A stretch of 64,000 nucleotides of DNA, taken from Candidatus Zymogenaceae bacterium (GTDB lineage: Bacteria > Desulfobacterota > Zymogenia > Zymogenales > Zymogenaceae). Below, piece by piece: positions 1 to 7,333 of the stretch. The translations under genes were made by a program, and so were the position numbers. Location of the stretch: the NCBI GenBank assembly GCA_016931225.1, contig JAFGFE010000009.1, positions 1 to 64,000 of the forward strand, given 5' to 3'. How positions within the stretch are numbered: position 1 is the first letter of the stretch; each line of letters begins with the position of its first letter. The notes beneath the pieces are model-generated. The model was given only the letters and a program-made list of their open reading frames with translations. It was not told the DNA's origin and made no database searches.

Positions 1-81
1 GGGAAGGGGAGAGCGAAGGGAAGGGGAGAGCGAAGGGAAGGGGAGAGCGAAGGGAAGGGGAGAGCGAAGGGAAGGGAAAGG
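1..81. repeat. 17-bp tandem repeat at window edge
   Basis: Four exact head-to-tail copies of the unit GGGAAGGGGAGAGCGAA occupy 1-17, 18-34, 35-51 and 52-68, followed by a decayed partial copy to 81. The array starts at base 1 and so probably continues outside the window. The unit is not a multiple of three and no convincing gene lies in it. The G-rich strand has repeated runs of three and four G, so it could fold as a G-quadruplex or slip during replication. Function unknown. Confidence 0.9.
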
Positions 82-368
82 ATGGGGGATCGCTCGTGGT
101 TGGGTTGGATGGTGAGGGGCGGGAGTGCGGGTGATCGAGTTTTTGAGGGACGGGATGTGTCCGGTGTTTCTCTTTCCACCGCCGGATCGGCGGGCGAAGC
201 GTTAAAAATGAATACGAGACAAACGAAACCGGAGCGGCGTTGCAAACGCAATGTCTTTCCGGTTTTTTACATGGATGCTTGCAACATATTGCCTCAGATA
301 CGCTTTCATGATACAAGGATACTTGCGAAACTGTGAGAAGGTATCCAAGCGGGATTTAAGGATTACAT

Positions 369-1763
369 ATGCCGAATACGCTGCAGAAGAAAATGTTTCA
401 TGAAATGGAGCAAAAAGATATTTTCAGACAGGCTCAATCCTACGCCTTCGACTATGCCGATGCCGTCCGCGGGCGCACGGTCTTTCCAACGCCCGACGCA
501 CTGGCCGGTTTGAACGAGTTCGTCGAACCGCTTCCCGAATCTCCGGGAGACGCCGCTTTGATAATTGAGATACTGAATCGATACGGAACGCCGGCAAGCG
601 TTGCACAGACGGGCGGCAGGTATTTCGGTTTCGTCAACGGAGGCGTGATCCCCGCCTCTCTCGCGGCGCGATGGCTGTCGGATTTCTGGGACCAGAACAC
701 CGCACTCTCTGTCATGTCGCCCGTCGCCTCGAAGCTCGAGGAAGTATGCGAATCGTGGCTGAGAGAGCTCTTTAGTCTCCCCACGGAGAGTGTCGCCGGA
801 TTTGTCAGCGGCACCTCGTCGGCCATATTCTGCGGCCTGGCGGCTGCGCGGTATCGGATCTTTCTAAACAACGGCTGGGACATCAATACGAAGGGATTTT
901 ACGGCGCACCGAGGCTCAGGGTTGTCGCCGGGCGCCAGGCTCACGGATCGGTGATCAAAGGGATCGCCCTCCTTGGCTTCGGCACGGACAATATTGAATG
1001 GGTCGAGACCGATGCACAGGGGAGGATGATACCGTTCGAAATTCCCGAGCTTGATGAAAGCACGATACTGATACTGCAGGCCGGTAATGTGAGCTCGGGG
1101 GCGTTCGATCCGTTTGATGAAATTTGTGAAAAAGCGAGTTCGGTGAAAGCGTGGGTTCACATCGACGGCGCGTTCGGTCTCTGGGCGGCGGCATCGGATA
1201 GGTTGAGCCATCTGACCAAGGGGATGGAAAAGGCGGATTCATTTTCCGTGGACGGACATAAAACACTCAACACGCCGTATGACAGCGGTATTGTGCTGTG
1301 CAGCGATAGAGACGCCTTGACGCACTCGCTGCACGCATCGGGGTCCTATATCGCGTACAGTGAAAACAGGGACGGGATGCTCTACACGCAGGAGATGTCC
1401 AGGCGGGCGAGGGTGGTTGAGCTGTGGGCGGCCCTGAAATATCTTGGAAGAGAGGGTGTCGACGAGCTTGTATTCGGTCTTCACAGCAGGGCGCTGCAGA
1501 TGGCAAAGGAGTTGAAAGCCGAAGATTTTCAGATTTTAAATGATGTGGTTTTTAACCAGGTGCTTGTGTCATGTGACAACGATGCCGTTACCGAACAGAC
1601 AATGCGGTATATTCAGGAGTCGGGTGAATGCTGGGTAGGCGGAGCCGTGTGGGACGGCAAAAAGGTTATCCGAATAAGTGTCTGTTCATGGGCGACTACC
1701 GAGGATGATATTACCCGCTCGGTTGGAGCGTTTGTCGCGGCACGAAAAAAAGCTGTTCAGTAA
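369..1763 (+). CDS. PLP-dependent decarboxylase (group II-like)
   Basis: A 464-residue pyridoxal-phosphate enzyme of the group II amino-acid decarboxylase type (glutamate/tyrosine/aspartate decarboxylase relatives), probably cytosolic. The Schiff-base lysine is in DGHKTLN (Lys about 298). The upstream motif HIDGAFGLWA supplies the aspartate that normally contacts the pyridine nitrogen, and FVSGTSSA is a cofactor phosphate-binding loop. Length matches the family. The ATG at 369 has only a weak ribosome site; ATGs a few codons downstream are possible. It is followed after 43 bp by an Asp/Glu-type racemase, so an acidic amino acid substrate is plausible, but the sequence does not fix the substrate. 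A bifunctional or aminotransferase-like activity cannot be excluded. Confidence 0.85.
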   Translation: MPNTLQKKMFHEMEQKDIFRQAQSYAFDYADAVRGRTVFPTPDALAGLNEFVEPLPESPGDAALIIEILNRYGTPASVAQTGGRYFGFVNGGVIPASLAARWLSDFWDQNTALSVMSPVASKLEEVCESWLRELFSLPTESVAGFVSGTSSAIFCGLAAARYRIFLNNGWDINTKGFYGAPRLRVVAGRQAHGSVIKGIALLGFGTDNIEWVETDAQGRMIPFEIPELDESTILILQAGNVSSGAFDPFDEICEKASSVKAWVHIDGAFGLWAAASDRLSHLTKGMEKADSFSVDGHKTLNTPYDSGIVLCSDRDALTHSLHASGSYIAYSENRDGMLYTQEMSRRARVVELWAALKYLGREGVDELVFGLHSRALQMAKELKAEDFQILNDVVFNQVLVSCDNDAVTEQTMRYIQESGECWVGGAVWDGKKVIRISVCSWATTEDDITRSVGAFVAARKKAVQ

Positions 1764-1806
1764 TGATGCACATGATATAGAATCCGATATGGGAAAGGAG
1801 GAAGCC

Positions 1807-2502
1807 ATGCACAAGACCATCGGCATACTGGGAGGATTGTCTCCCGAGTCGACGGTGGTGTACTACGAGACCATCGTCACAGAATACCGCGATCGGTTCG
1901 GGGATCAGCACTATCCTGAAATCATCATGTACAGCGTGGATTTCGACGAATATACCGAATGGTTCGTCGCCGGGAAGTGGGAAGATGCGGGGAGGAACAT
2001 GGCCGAGAAATTCGAGCACATGCGTGCCGCCGGGGCGGATTTCGGCCTCATCGCCTCAAACACACCCCACCGGGCGTTGGATACGATCACGGCGAATACG
2101 ACGCTTCCGATCCTCTCCATCGTCGCGGTAACGGCCGATGCGGTGAAGAAGGCGAAGGTGAAGACGGTGGGGTTATTGGGAACGCGCTTTACCATGCAGG
2201 AGGAATTCTATCGCCGGGGACTGGAGGACGCGGGGATTGCTGCGCTGATACCCGAGGGGGAGGATCTCGACCGGGTGCATGAGATCATCTACACGGAGCT
2301 GGTGAGACACATCATTACCGACGAAAGCCGTACCGAATACCTTCACATCATCGATCGCCTCATCGAGCGGGGAGCCGGGGGAATCATCCTTGGTTGTACC
2401 GAGATACCACTCCTGATAAAGCCGGGAGATCTTTCCGTCCCGGTGTTCGACACCACCGCCATCCACGCCGAGGCGGCGCTGGAGAGGGCGGTAAAAAAAT
2501 AA
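1807..2502 (+). CDS. Aspartate/glutamate racemase family protein
   Basis: A 231-residue member of the Asp/Glu/hydantoin racemase superfamily, closest by eye to the YgeA type. The N-terminus KTIGILGGLSPEST is typical. Two half-sites carry the acid/base residues: SNTPH (Ser84 in the first catalytic position) and GCTEIP (Cys197 in the second). The family usually has Cys or Thr at the first position, so Ser84 is a notable substitution that should change specificity or activity. The start at 1807 is chosen for the strong ribosome site AAAGGAGG at 1795-1802; an in-frame ATG at 1789 lies upstream of that site. It lies 43 bp after the PLP decarboxylase in the same direction, probably one transcript. 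It could supply or remove the enantiomer that the decarboxylase uses (inference). Confidence 0.88.
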   Translation: MHKTIGILGGLSPESTVVYYETIVTEYRDRFGDQHYPEIIMYSVDFDEYTEWFVAGKWEDAGRNMAEKFEHMRAAGADFGLIASNTPHRALDTITANTTLPILSIVAVTADAVKKAKVKTVGLLGTRFTMQEEFYRRGLEDAGIAALIPEGEDLDRVHEIIYTELVRHIITDESRTEYLHIIDRLIERGAGGIILGCTEIPLLIKPGDLSVPVFDTTAIHAEAALERAVKK

Positions 2503-2525
2503 TAGGGAAAATTAAATAAAATTGC

Positions 2526-2555
2526 TTGACAATTGATATTTACGCTTGGTAAGTT
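2526..2555 (+). promoter_or_regulatory. Possible sigma70 promoter
   Basis: TTGACA at 2526-2531 is followed after 18 bp by TAAGTT at 2550-2555, in an AT-rich stretch just after the racemase gene. The -10 box is weak. If active it would transcribe the otherwise empty stretch up to the hairpin at 2958-2990 or read on into the thiolase-like gene. Confidence 0.35.
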
Positions 2556-2957
2556 AATATTGAAATATATTTTAATATGCAATAGTAGTTTGGCTCAAGG
2601 GTGAAAAAAAGAGGAGAAGGAATATCGGAATCCAAGCGGAGCAGTTACAGAGGAGACGTCGGAACACCATATCATTCCCGCCGATATGGAGCATGCCGGT
2701 CACATCTCTGTTCGGTGCGTGTATGACAGAGACATGAGATACAGTGAGGCACGCCACAGTTTCTTCTTATGTATCGCCCGGAGCTGTAGACCTTCACATT
2801 AAAAAAATGAGGAGCCTTTTATCGTTTGAAAGACCGATTCATCGCCCCCCTCAATTTGATAACACCTTCAAGAACGAGACAACAGTCGACCAGGCGTGGA
2901 AGACGTTGGGGCTTTTCCGGAGGAAAAAGTAGCGTCACCGTTCAGAACGGACGATGT

Positions 2958-2990
2958 ACGGGGGGCGGCCCATAATGGGCCGCCCCCCGT
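2958..2990. terminator. Perfect 15-bp hairpin, terminator-like
   Basis: Arms 2958-2972 and 2976-2990 pair perfectly over 15 bp (ACGGGGGGCGGCCCA and its complement) around a three-base loop TAA. There is no clean T-run after it on either strand, so intrinsic termination is likely but not textbook. It separates the racemase side from the thiolase-like gene. Confidence 0.6.
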
Positions 2991-3111
2991 TGTATTCAGC
3001 ACGGAAAAAAAGCCCGATGACCGCATAGTCGGATGAAGGAGAAAACGCGTATTTCGAAAGACATGTTGCGGTTCTATTTCACGTGGAATAACACAGACTA
3101 AGGAGGATGCG

Positions 3112-4248
3112 ATGGAAAAGGTTGGCGTAGTCGGAGTGGGACAGACCACATTTGAGCGGTGTAAAGAGGATACCTTCGATGAGCTGGTTTTTGAAGTAGT
3201 GACGAAGGCACTCGCCGATGCCGGCGGAGAGATCGGCGATATCGACAACGTCATCACCGTCTCTAACGACTTCTGGGACGGCAGGGACGTTTCGTGCATG
3301 GCTGTCCAGGACGCCGCGGGAGGTTGGGACAAGGACATCTCCACCGTGGAGGGTGACGCCACGTTTGGCGTGCTCTACGGCATGATACGGGCCATGTCCG
3401 ACGCCTACGAGACAACCCTGATCGTAAGCCACATCAAAGGATCCGAGGGGGTGATGAACCTGATCACCAACGCGATGTTCGATCCGATCTATCAGCGTTC
3501 ACTGGGCATCGACGCCACATCATCCGCGGCGCTCCAGGCCCGGATGTATATGGAGAAGGCAAAGGCGACCCAGGAGGATGTCGCCCTTGTCTCGGTGAAG
3601 AATCATAAAAACGCCATGAACAATCCCTACGCCCAGCTTCCGATGGAGATCAGTGTTGCCGACGTGATGAAGTCGAAGATGCTTGCCGATCCCCTGAAGG
3701 TGTTGGATTGCTCGCCCATCAGCGACGGCGCAGCTGCGGTGATTCTGGCCACGGAGAAGGGCGCCAAGCGATTCAAGAAGAGCCCGGTCTGGATCAGGGG
3801 CGTGGGGCATATGTCCGACTCTTATACCCTGGGATACCGAGACCTGACGAACCCCCGGGCTCTGGATGCGGCGGCAAAAAAGGCCTACAAGATGGCCGGT
3901 GTCAAGAATCCCCTGAAGGACCTGGACGTGGTCGAGCTGTACGACGCCTATTCATACATGGAGCCGCTGTGGTATGAGGGGTTGGGTCTTGCAAAGGAGG
4001 GCAAGGGTGTGGAGCTGTTGAAGTCAGGCAGCACCGCCATGGACGGTGAGCTTCCGGTCAACCCGTCGGGCGGTGTCATCTCGGCCCACCCGGTTATCGT
4101 GGCGGGCATGGTCCGGGTCATCGAGTCTGTTCTGCAGCTCCGGGGGGAGGCGAAGAAGCGTCAGGTAAAGGGCGCCAAGACCGCCCTGGCCCACGGCATC
4201 AACGGCGCCTGCGGTCAGTCTCACTGCGTGTTTGTCATGGGCGTGTAG
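3112..4248 (+). CDS. Thiolase-like protein lacking the usual nucleophilic Cys
   Basis: A 378-residue protein of the SCP2/archaeal-type thiolase fold. The N-terminus EKVGVVGVGQTTF, the middle SPISDGAAAVILA, the loop VNPSGGVISAHP and the C-terminal HGINGACGQSHC are thiolase landmarks, and the C-terminal cysteine (about 367) is present. Where catalytic thiolases have the acyl-accepting cysteine (NACASG-like loop), this protein reads VEGDATFG (about 79-86), with no cysteine. It may be a non-catalytic partner of another thiolase or DUF35 protein, or use different chemistry. No DUF35 gene or partner subunit lies next to it. The start has a strong AGGAGG site. A hairpin terminator follows at 4351. 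Function is not assigned beyond the fold. Confidence 0.85.
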   Translation: MEKVGVVGVGQTTFERCKEDTFDELVFEVVTKALADAGGEIGDIDNVITVSNDFWDGRDVSCMAVQDAAGGWDKDISTVEGDATFGVLYGMIRAMSDAYETTLIVSHIKGSEGVMNLITNAMFDPIYQRSLGIDATSSAALQARMYMEKAKATQEDVALVSVKNHKNAMNNPYAQLPMEISVADVMKSKMLADPLKVLDCSPISDGAAAVILATEKGAKRFKKSPVWIRGVGHMSDSYTLGYRDLTNPRALDAAAKKAYKMAGVKNPLKDLDVVELYDAYSYMEPLWYEGLGLAKEGKGVELLKSGSTAMDGELPVNPSGGVISAHPVIVAGMVRVIESVLQLRGEAKKRQVKGAKTALAHGINGACGQSHCVFVMGV

Positions 4249-4350
4249 GGGTAGCCGAGGCTGAAGGGGGGCGCCGCTTCCCATAGGGTGGGTGATACTA
4301 CTGTCAGTTTATTATATATATATGTTTAATAGACGTCATTGTAGGCGGGT

Positions 4351-4387
4351 GGCGGTGTCCCCATTTAATCGGGATACCGCCTTTTTT
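4351..4387 (+). terminator. Rho-independent terminator
   Basis: Arms GGCGGTGTCCC (4351-4361) and GGGATACCGCC (4371-4381) pair with one G-U, followed by six T (4382-4387). It ends the thiolase-like transcript and insulates the AT-rich AIPR gene. Confidence 0.85.
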
Positions 4388-4498
4388 AACATCGGAAGAG
4401 TTCTCAATCGAACCCCCCCTCCACGTCGGCCCCGCCCGCTAGTCGTCCGCTGCGATGGGTGGCCTGGGATGTGATAAAGATGATTACGTATAAATTCC

Positions 4499-4526
4499 TT
4501 GACATTTGACATTTATATCCTATAAG
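4499..4526 (+). promoter_or_regulatory. Sigma70 promoter of the AIPR gene
   Basis: TTGACA (4499-4504), 16-bp spacer, TATAAG (4521-4526), within a strongly AT-rich stretch 56 bp before the ATG at 4582. The gene therefore has its own transcription start, downstream of the terminator at 4351. Confidence 0.75.
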
Positions 4527-4581
4527 TATATTTGTGAAAATTCTATTGATGTATAGTGAAAAATAGTAAATAGGGAAAATT

Positions 4582-6558
4582 ATGATAGACAAGATATTAG
4601 AAGCTTATCTTGACAATTTCAAGGAGGATTATAATTTGAGCGGGTTGGAAATCCCGGTCGCGTTTGAGCATTTTGTTAACCATTGTATTATAACAAAAGA
4701 TTATCCAGGGAATTATGATTTTGAAGAAATCGCGGTAGGGGGCACACATGATATATCGATAGATGGTTTGGCAATAATGGTAAATGATCATCTCGTGTTT
4801 TCAGAAGAAGACATAGACTATTTTAAAGATGAATTCAATAGATTTGATATAAAATTCATTTTTATACAATCAAAACTAGGTAGGAAGTTCGAAAGCTCAG
4901 AAATGGGACAATTTCTATATGGTGTAAAGTGTTTTTTTGAAGATGAGTCGAGTAGTAATGAGAATGTTGAAATAGGAAAACGAAGGGAATTGAAAGACTA
5001 TATTTATAAGAATGCAATTCACATGGACAAACCACCGGAATGTTTATTATATTACGTTACAACTGGAAAATGGGTGGATGAGCAAGTTCTTATAGACAGG
5101 ATTAAAAGGGGGGTGCAGGATCTTAAATCAACTAAACTTTTTCAAGAAGATGAAGTAAAATTTATTCCAATAGATGCTGAGAAATTAAGTAAAATTTATC
5201 GTGAGTTGAATCTTAAGGTTAAAGAAGAAGTACTTTTTGAGAAACATACTACTTTACCGGAAATGGATAAGGTAGAGGTTGCATATATTGGTATTTTACC
5301 TGCAAAAGAATATCTGAAATTGATTTGTGATAAGGAGGGATCATTACAGCGATCGATATTTTATGATAATGTGAGAGATTTTCAAGGACGTAATCATGTA
5401 AATAAAGAAATTGAAGAAACCTTAAGGGATGGTACACAAAATGATAAATTTGCATTATTGAATAATGGAATTACTATTGTTGCTAAATCCATCAATCCAG
5501 TAGGGGATAGATTCACCATAAAGGATTATCAGGTAGTAAACGGCTGTCAAACGAGTCATATTCTTTATAATAACAAGGATATTATAAATGAGAAAATTTA
5601 TATACCAGTCAAATTAGTTGTCACAGATGATCCTGATGTGACGAATGAAGTAATCAAGGCAACAAATCGGCAAACTGAGGTAAGGCTTGAAGCGTTTGAG
5701 TCTTTGAAAGAGTTTCAAAAGAAGCTTGAGGAATTCTATAATACTTTTGGAAAAGATAAAAAGCCTAGATTATATTATGAAAGAAGATCTAAGCAATATG
5801 GTCAATTGAAGATCCCTAAAAAATACATTGTAACCTTAACCACACAAGTAAAAAGTTTTTTAGCAATGTTCTTAAATGAACCACACAGTACACATAAATA
5901 TTATGGTGAGCTGATAAGATCAAATCAAAACAAATTATTTCTTGATAATCACTCATTATATCCATATTATATTAGCAGCTACACACTTATCACATTAGAA
6001 AGTTTTTTTAGCGACAAAGCCATTGACAATAATTATAAAAAATTTAAATATCAAATGATAATGTTGTTTAGGTTCAAAACTGAACCTTTTATTGTACCTC
6101 ACCTGAATAATTTAAATAAAATCGACAAATATTGTGATCAAATCCTAAAAACACTTTTTGATAGAAAGAAAACATTGAAAATATTTAAAGAGACTACTTC
6201 AATAATTGATGAAGTGTTGCAGAAAAAGAAAATAACTAAGAAAATAACTGTAAAAAAGGCTTCCAGGCTTAAGGCATTTACAAACGAATTAATAGAGTAT
6301 TGTCTCGGCGATGATGAATATTCCTCTGAGAAGATATTGCCAGCAACAGTTGACAGAGTAAGTGGAACAGTAAAGAACTATAGTGATATTAAAGGTCATG
6401 GATTTATTGAAACAGATACAAACAAAAACGTGTATGTTCATTCAAGCGATTTAGAGAAGTCAGGAATAGAAGGATTGGTTAAAGGACAAAAAGTTATATT
6501 TACTATAGTAAAAAATGACAGAGGGTATAGAGCGATAGATTTATCTATGGTACAATAA
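4582..6558 (+). CDS. AIPR-family protein with nuclease-like N-terminus and cold-shock domain
   Basis: A 658-residue protein. Residues about 290-500 carry the AIPR (abortive infection phage resistance) signature: FALLNNGITIVA, VVNGCQTSHIL and EVIKATNRQTEV. Upstream, GTHDISIDG (Asp57/Asp61) followed by FIFIQSK (Gln96-Ser-Lys98) matches the D...(E/Q)xK pattern of PD-(D/E)XK nucleases, as in Mrr-type enzymes. Residues about 594-658 form a cold-shock domain with KGHGFI (RNP1-like, 604-609) and VYVHSSD (RNP2-like, 617-623), which should bind RNA or single-stranded DNA. A role in phage defence is known for some AIPR proteins and inferred here. The gene is far more AT-rich than its neighbours and sits alone between a terminator and the convergent lut operon, which suggests transfer. 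The ribosome site is weak (AGGGAAA). No toxin, methylase or antitoxin partner is adjacent. Confidence 0.88.
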   Translation: MIDKILEAYLDNFKEDYNLSGLEIPVAFEHFVNHCIITKDYPGNYDFEEIAVGGTHDISIDGLAIMVNDHLVFSEEDIDYFKDEFNRFDIKFIFIQSKLGRKFESSEMGQFLYGVKCFFEDESSSNENVEIGKRRELKDYIYKNAIHMDKPPECLLYYVTTGKWVDEQVLIDRIKRGVQDLKSTKLFQEDEVKFIPIDAEKLSKIYRELNLKVKEEVLFEKHTTLPEMDKVEVAYIGILPAKEYLKLICDKEGSLQRSIFYDNVRDFQGRNHVNKEIEETLRDGTQNDKFALLNNGITIVAKSINPVGDRFTIKDYQVVNGCQTSHILYNNKDIINEKIYIPVKLVVTDDPDVTNEVIKATNRQTEVRLEAFESLKEFQKKLEEFYNTFGKDKKPRLYYERRSKQYGQLKIPKKYIVTLTTQVKSFLAMFLNEPHSTHKYYGELIRSNQNKLFLDNHSLYPYYISSYTLITLESFFSDKAIDNNYKKFKYQMIMLFRFKTEPFIVPHLNNLNKIDKYCDQILKTLFDRKKTLKIFKETTSIIDEVLQKKKITKKITVKKASRLKAFTNELIEYCLGDDEYSSEKILPATVDRVSGTVKNYSDIKGHGFIETDTNKNVYVHSSDLEKSGIEGLVKGQKVIFTIVKNDRGYRAIDLSMVQ

Positions 6559-6624
6559 CTAAAAACATTTTAATAATTTGTAATGGAAATCGCCCCGTAT
6601 GGGACGGTCTTAAAAATCGATTAT

Positions 6625-6651
6625 CTCACTCTATTCCGTGAGGCCCTTTTT
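6625..6651 (+). terminator. Weak hairpin with T-run after the AIPR gene
   Basis: CTCAC (6625-6629) and GTGAG (6638-6642) can pair over 5 bp, followed by GCCC and five T (6647-6651). It is the only terminator-like element between the AIPR gene and the convergent lutC. Weak stem, so low confidence. Confidence 0.3.
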
Positions 6652-6673
6652 GGCCCCCCCTTTCAGCTCCCCC

Positions 6674-7333
6674 TCACTCCACAATCACCACCGCCAGCTT
6701 TCCCGGGCCATGGATGCCCCGGACGGGGGTGAGGGCGATGTCCGCCGTCATGCTGGGGCCGGTGACAAGGCTCATGGCCCGAGGAGAGTGGCCGTCCGCC
6801 GCCATGCGCTCGAAAAGCGCCTCGGTATGGGGAAGCATGTTCTTCGCCTCCAGGACGGCCACGTGGATGAACGGGACCAGGGAGGTGAGCCTTCCTTTGC
6901 TTTCTCCGAAGATCATCGCCAGGGTGCCGGTTTCTGCAATCCCATATTGCGCCGTAGTCACGCCCGCGTCGCACGTGATGCACGCCTCCCGGTGGGCGGC
7001 GGCGTCGATGGGGCCGGAGGTGACATCCAGCTTCGCCGTCTTCAGCGCCTCCGGTATGCCCAGGGAGGCCAGCGGCTCCTCGTCCGCTACCAAGACGCTT
7101 TTCGCCCCCAGCTCATTCAGGGCTTCAACAACAGCGGCCGCTGCCTCCTTTTTTCCGGACGCCCGCTTGAGGATGCCGGTGGTGAGGGCCAGCTTTTCGC
7201 CGAAGGAGGCGATCATCGTCTCCGGGTCCGGGAAGGAGGGGGTAACCGGGATTCTTTCTTTCGGCTCTATGGCTCTGGACGGGGCGGATCTGAGTCTTTT
7301 CAGTATTGAATCGCGGATCGATGTGTCTGTCAT
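6674..7333 (-). CDS. lutC: LutC-like LUD-domain protein
   Basis: A 219-residue LUD-domain (LutC/YkgG) protein, the smallest part of the three-gene lactate-utilisation complex that oxidises lactate to pyruvate in the cytosol. Typical segments are CDAGVTTAQYGIAETGT and the C-terminal IHGPGKLAVVIVE. Start codon overlaps the stop of lutB by 4 bp (ATGA arrangement) and has an AAAGGAG ribosome site. The order on the minus strand is lutA-lutB-lutC, with both junctions overlapping, so the genes are translationally coupled. LutC is the least characterised subunit; its exact role is not known. Confidence 0.9.
   Translation of the reverse strand: MTDTSIRDSILKRLRSAPSRAIEPKERIPVTPSFPDPETMIASFGEKLALTTGILKRASGKKEAAAAVVEALNELGAKSVLVADEEPLASLGIPEALKTAKLDVTSGPIDAAAHREACITCDAGVTTAQYGIAETGTLAMIFGESKGRLTSLVPFIHVAVLEAKNMLPHTEALFERMAADGHSPRAMSLVTGPSMTADIALTPVRGIHGPGKLAVVIVE

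Larger units (their letters stand above)
2503..3111 (+). other. 609-bp intergenic region
   Basis: No convincing gene. The only reading frame of note (2744-2932, GTG start, 62 codons) has no ribosome site and no recognisable protein features. The region holds the possible promoter at 2526, a 7-bp inverted repeat CCATATC/GATATGG at 2667-2673 and 2683-2689, a shorter inverted repeat TCTCTGT/ACAGAGA around 2705-2732, and the strong hairpin at 2958-2990. A strong ribosome site AGGAGG lies just before the ATG at 3112. An untranslated or small regulatory RNA is possible but not shown. Confidence 0.5.

Noticed and set aside
237-249. Palindrome GCGTT-GCA-AACGC before the decarboxylase gene
   Set aside because: Too short for a confident operator and not placed near a good promoter.
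82-336. 84-codon open frame starting MGDRSWLGWM
   Set aside because: No ribosome site, low-complexity start next to the tandem repeat, no protein features. Read as non-coding.
2744-2932. 62-codon frame in the gap before the thiolase-like gene
   Set aside because: GTG start without ribosome site, no homology-like features.
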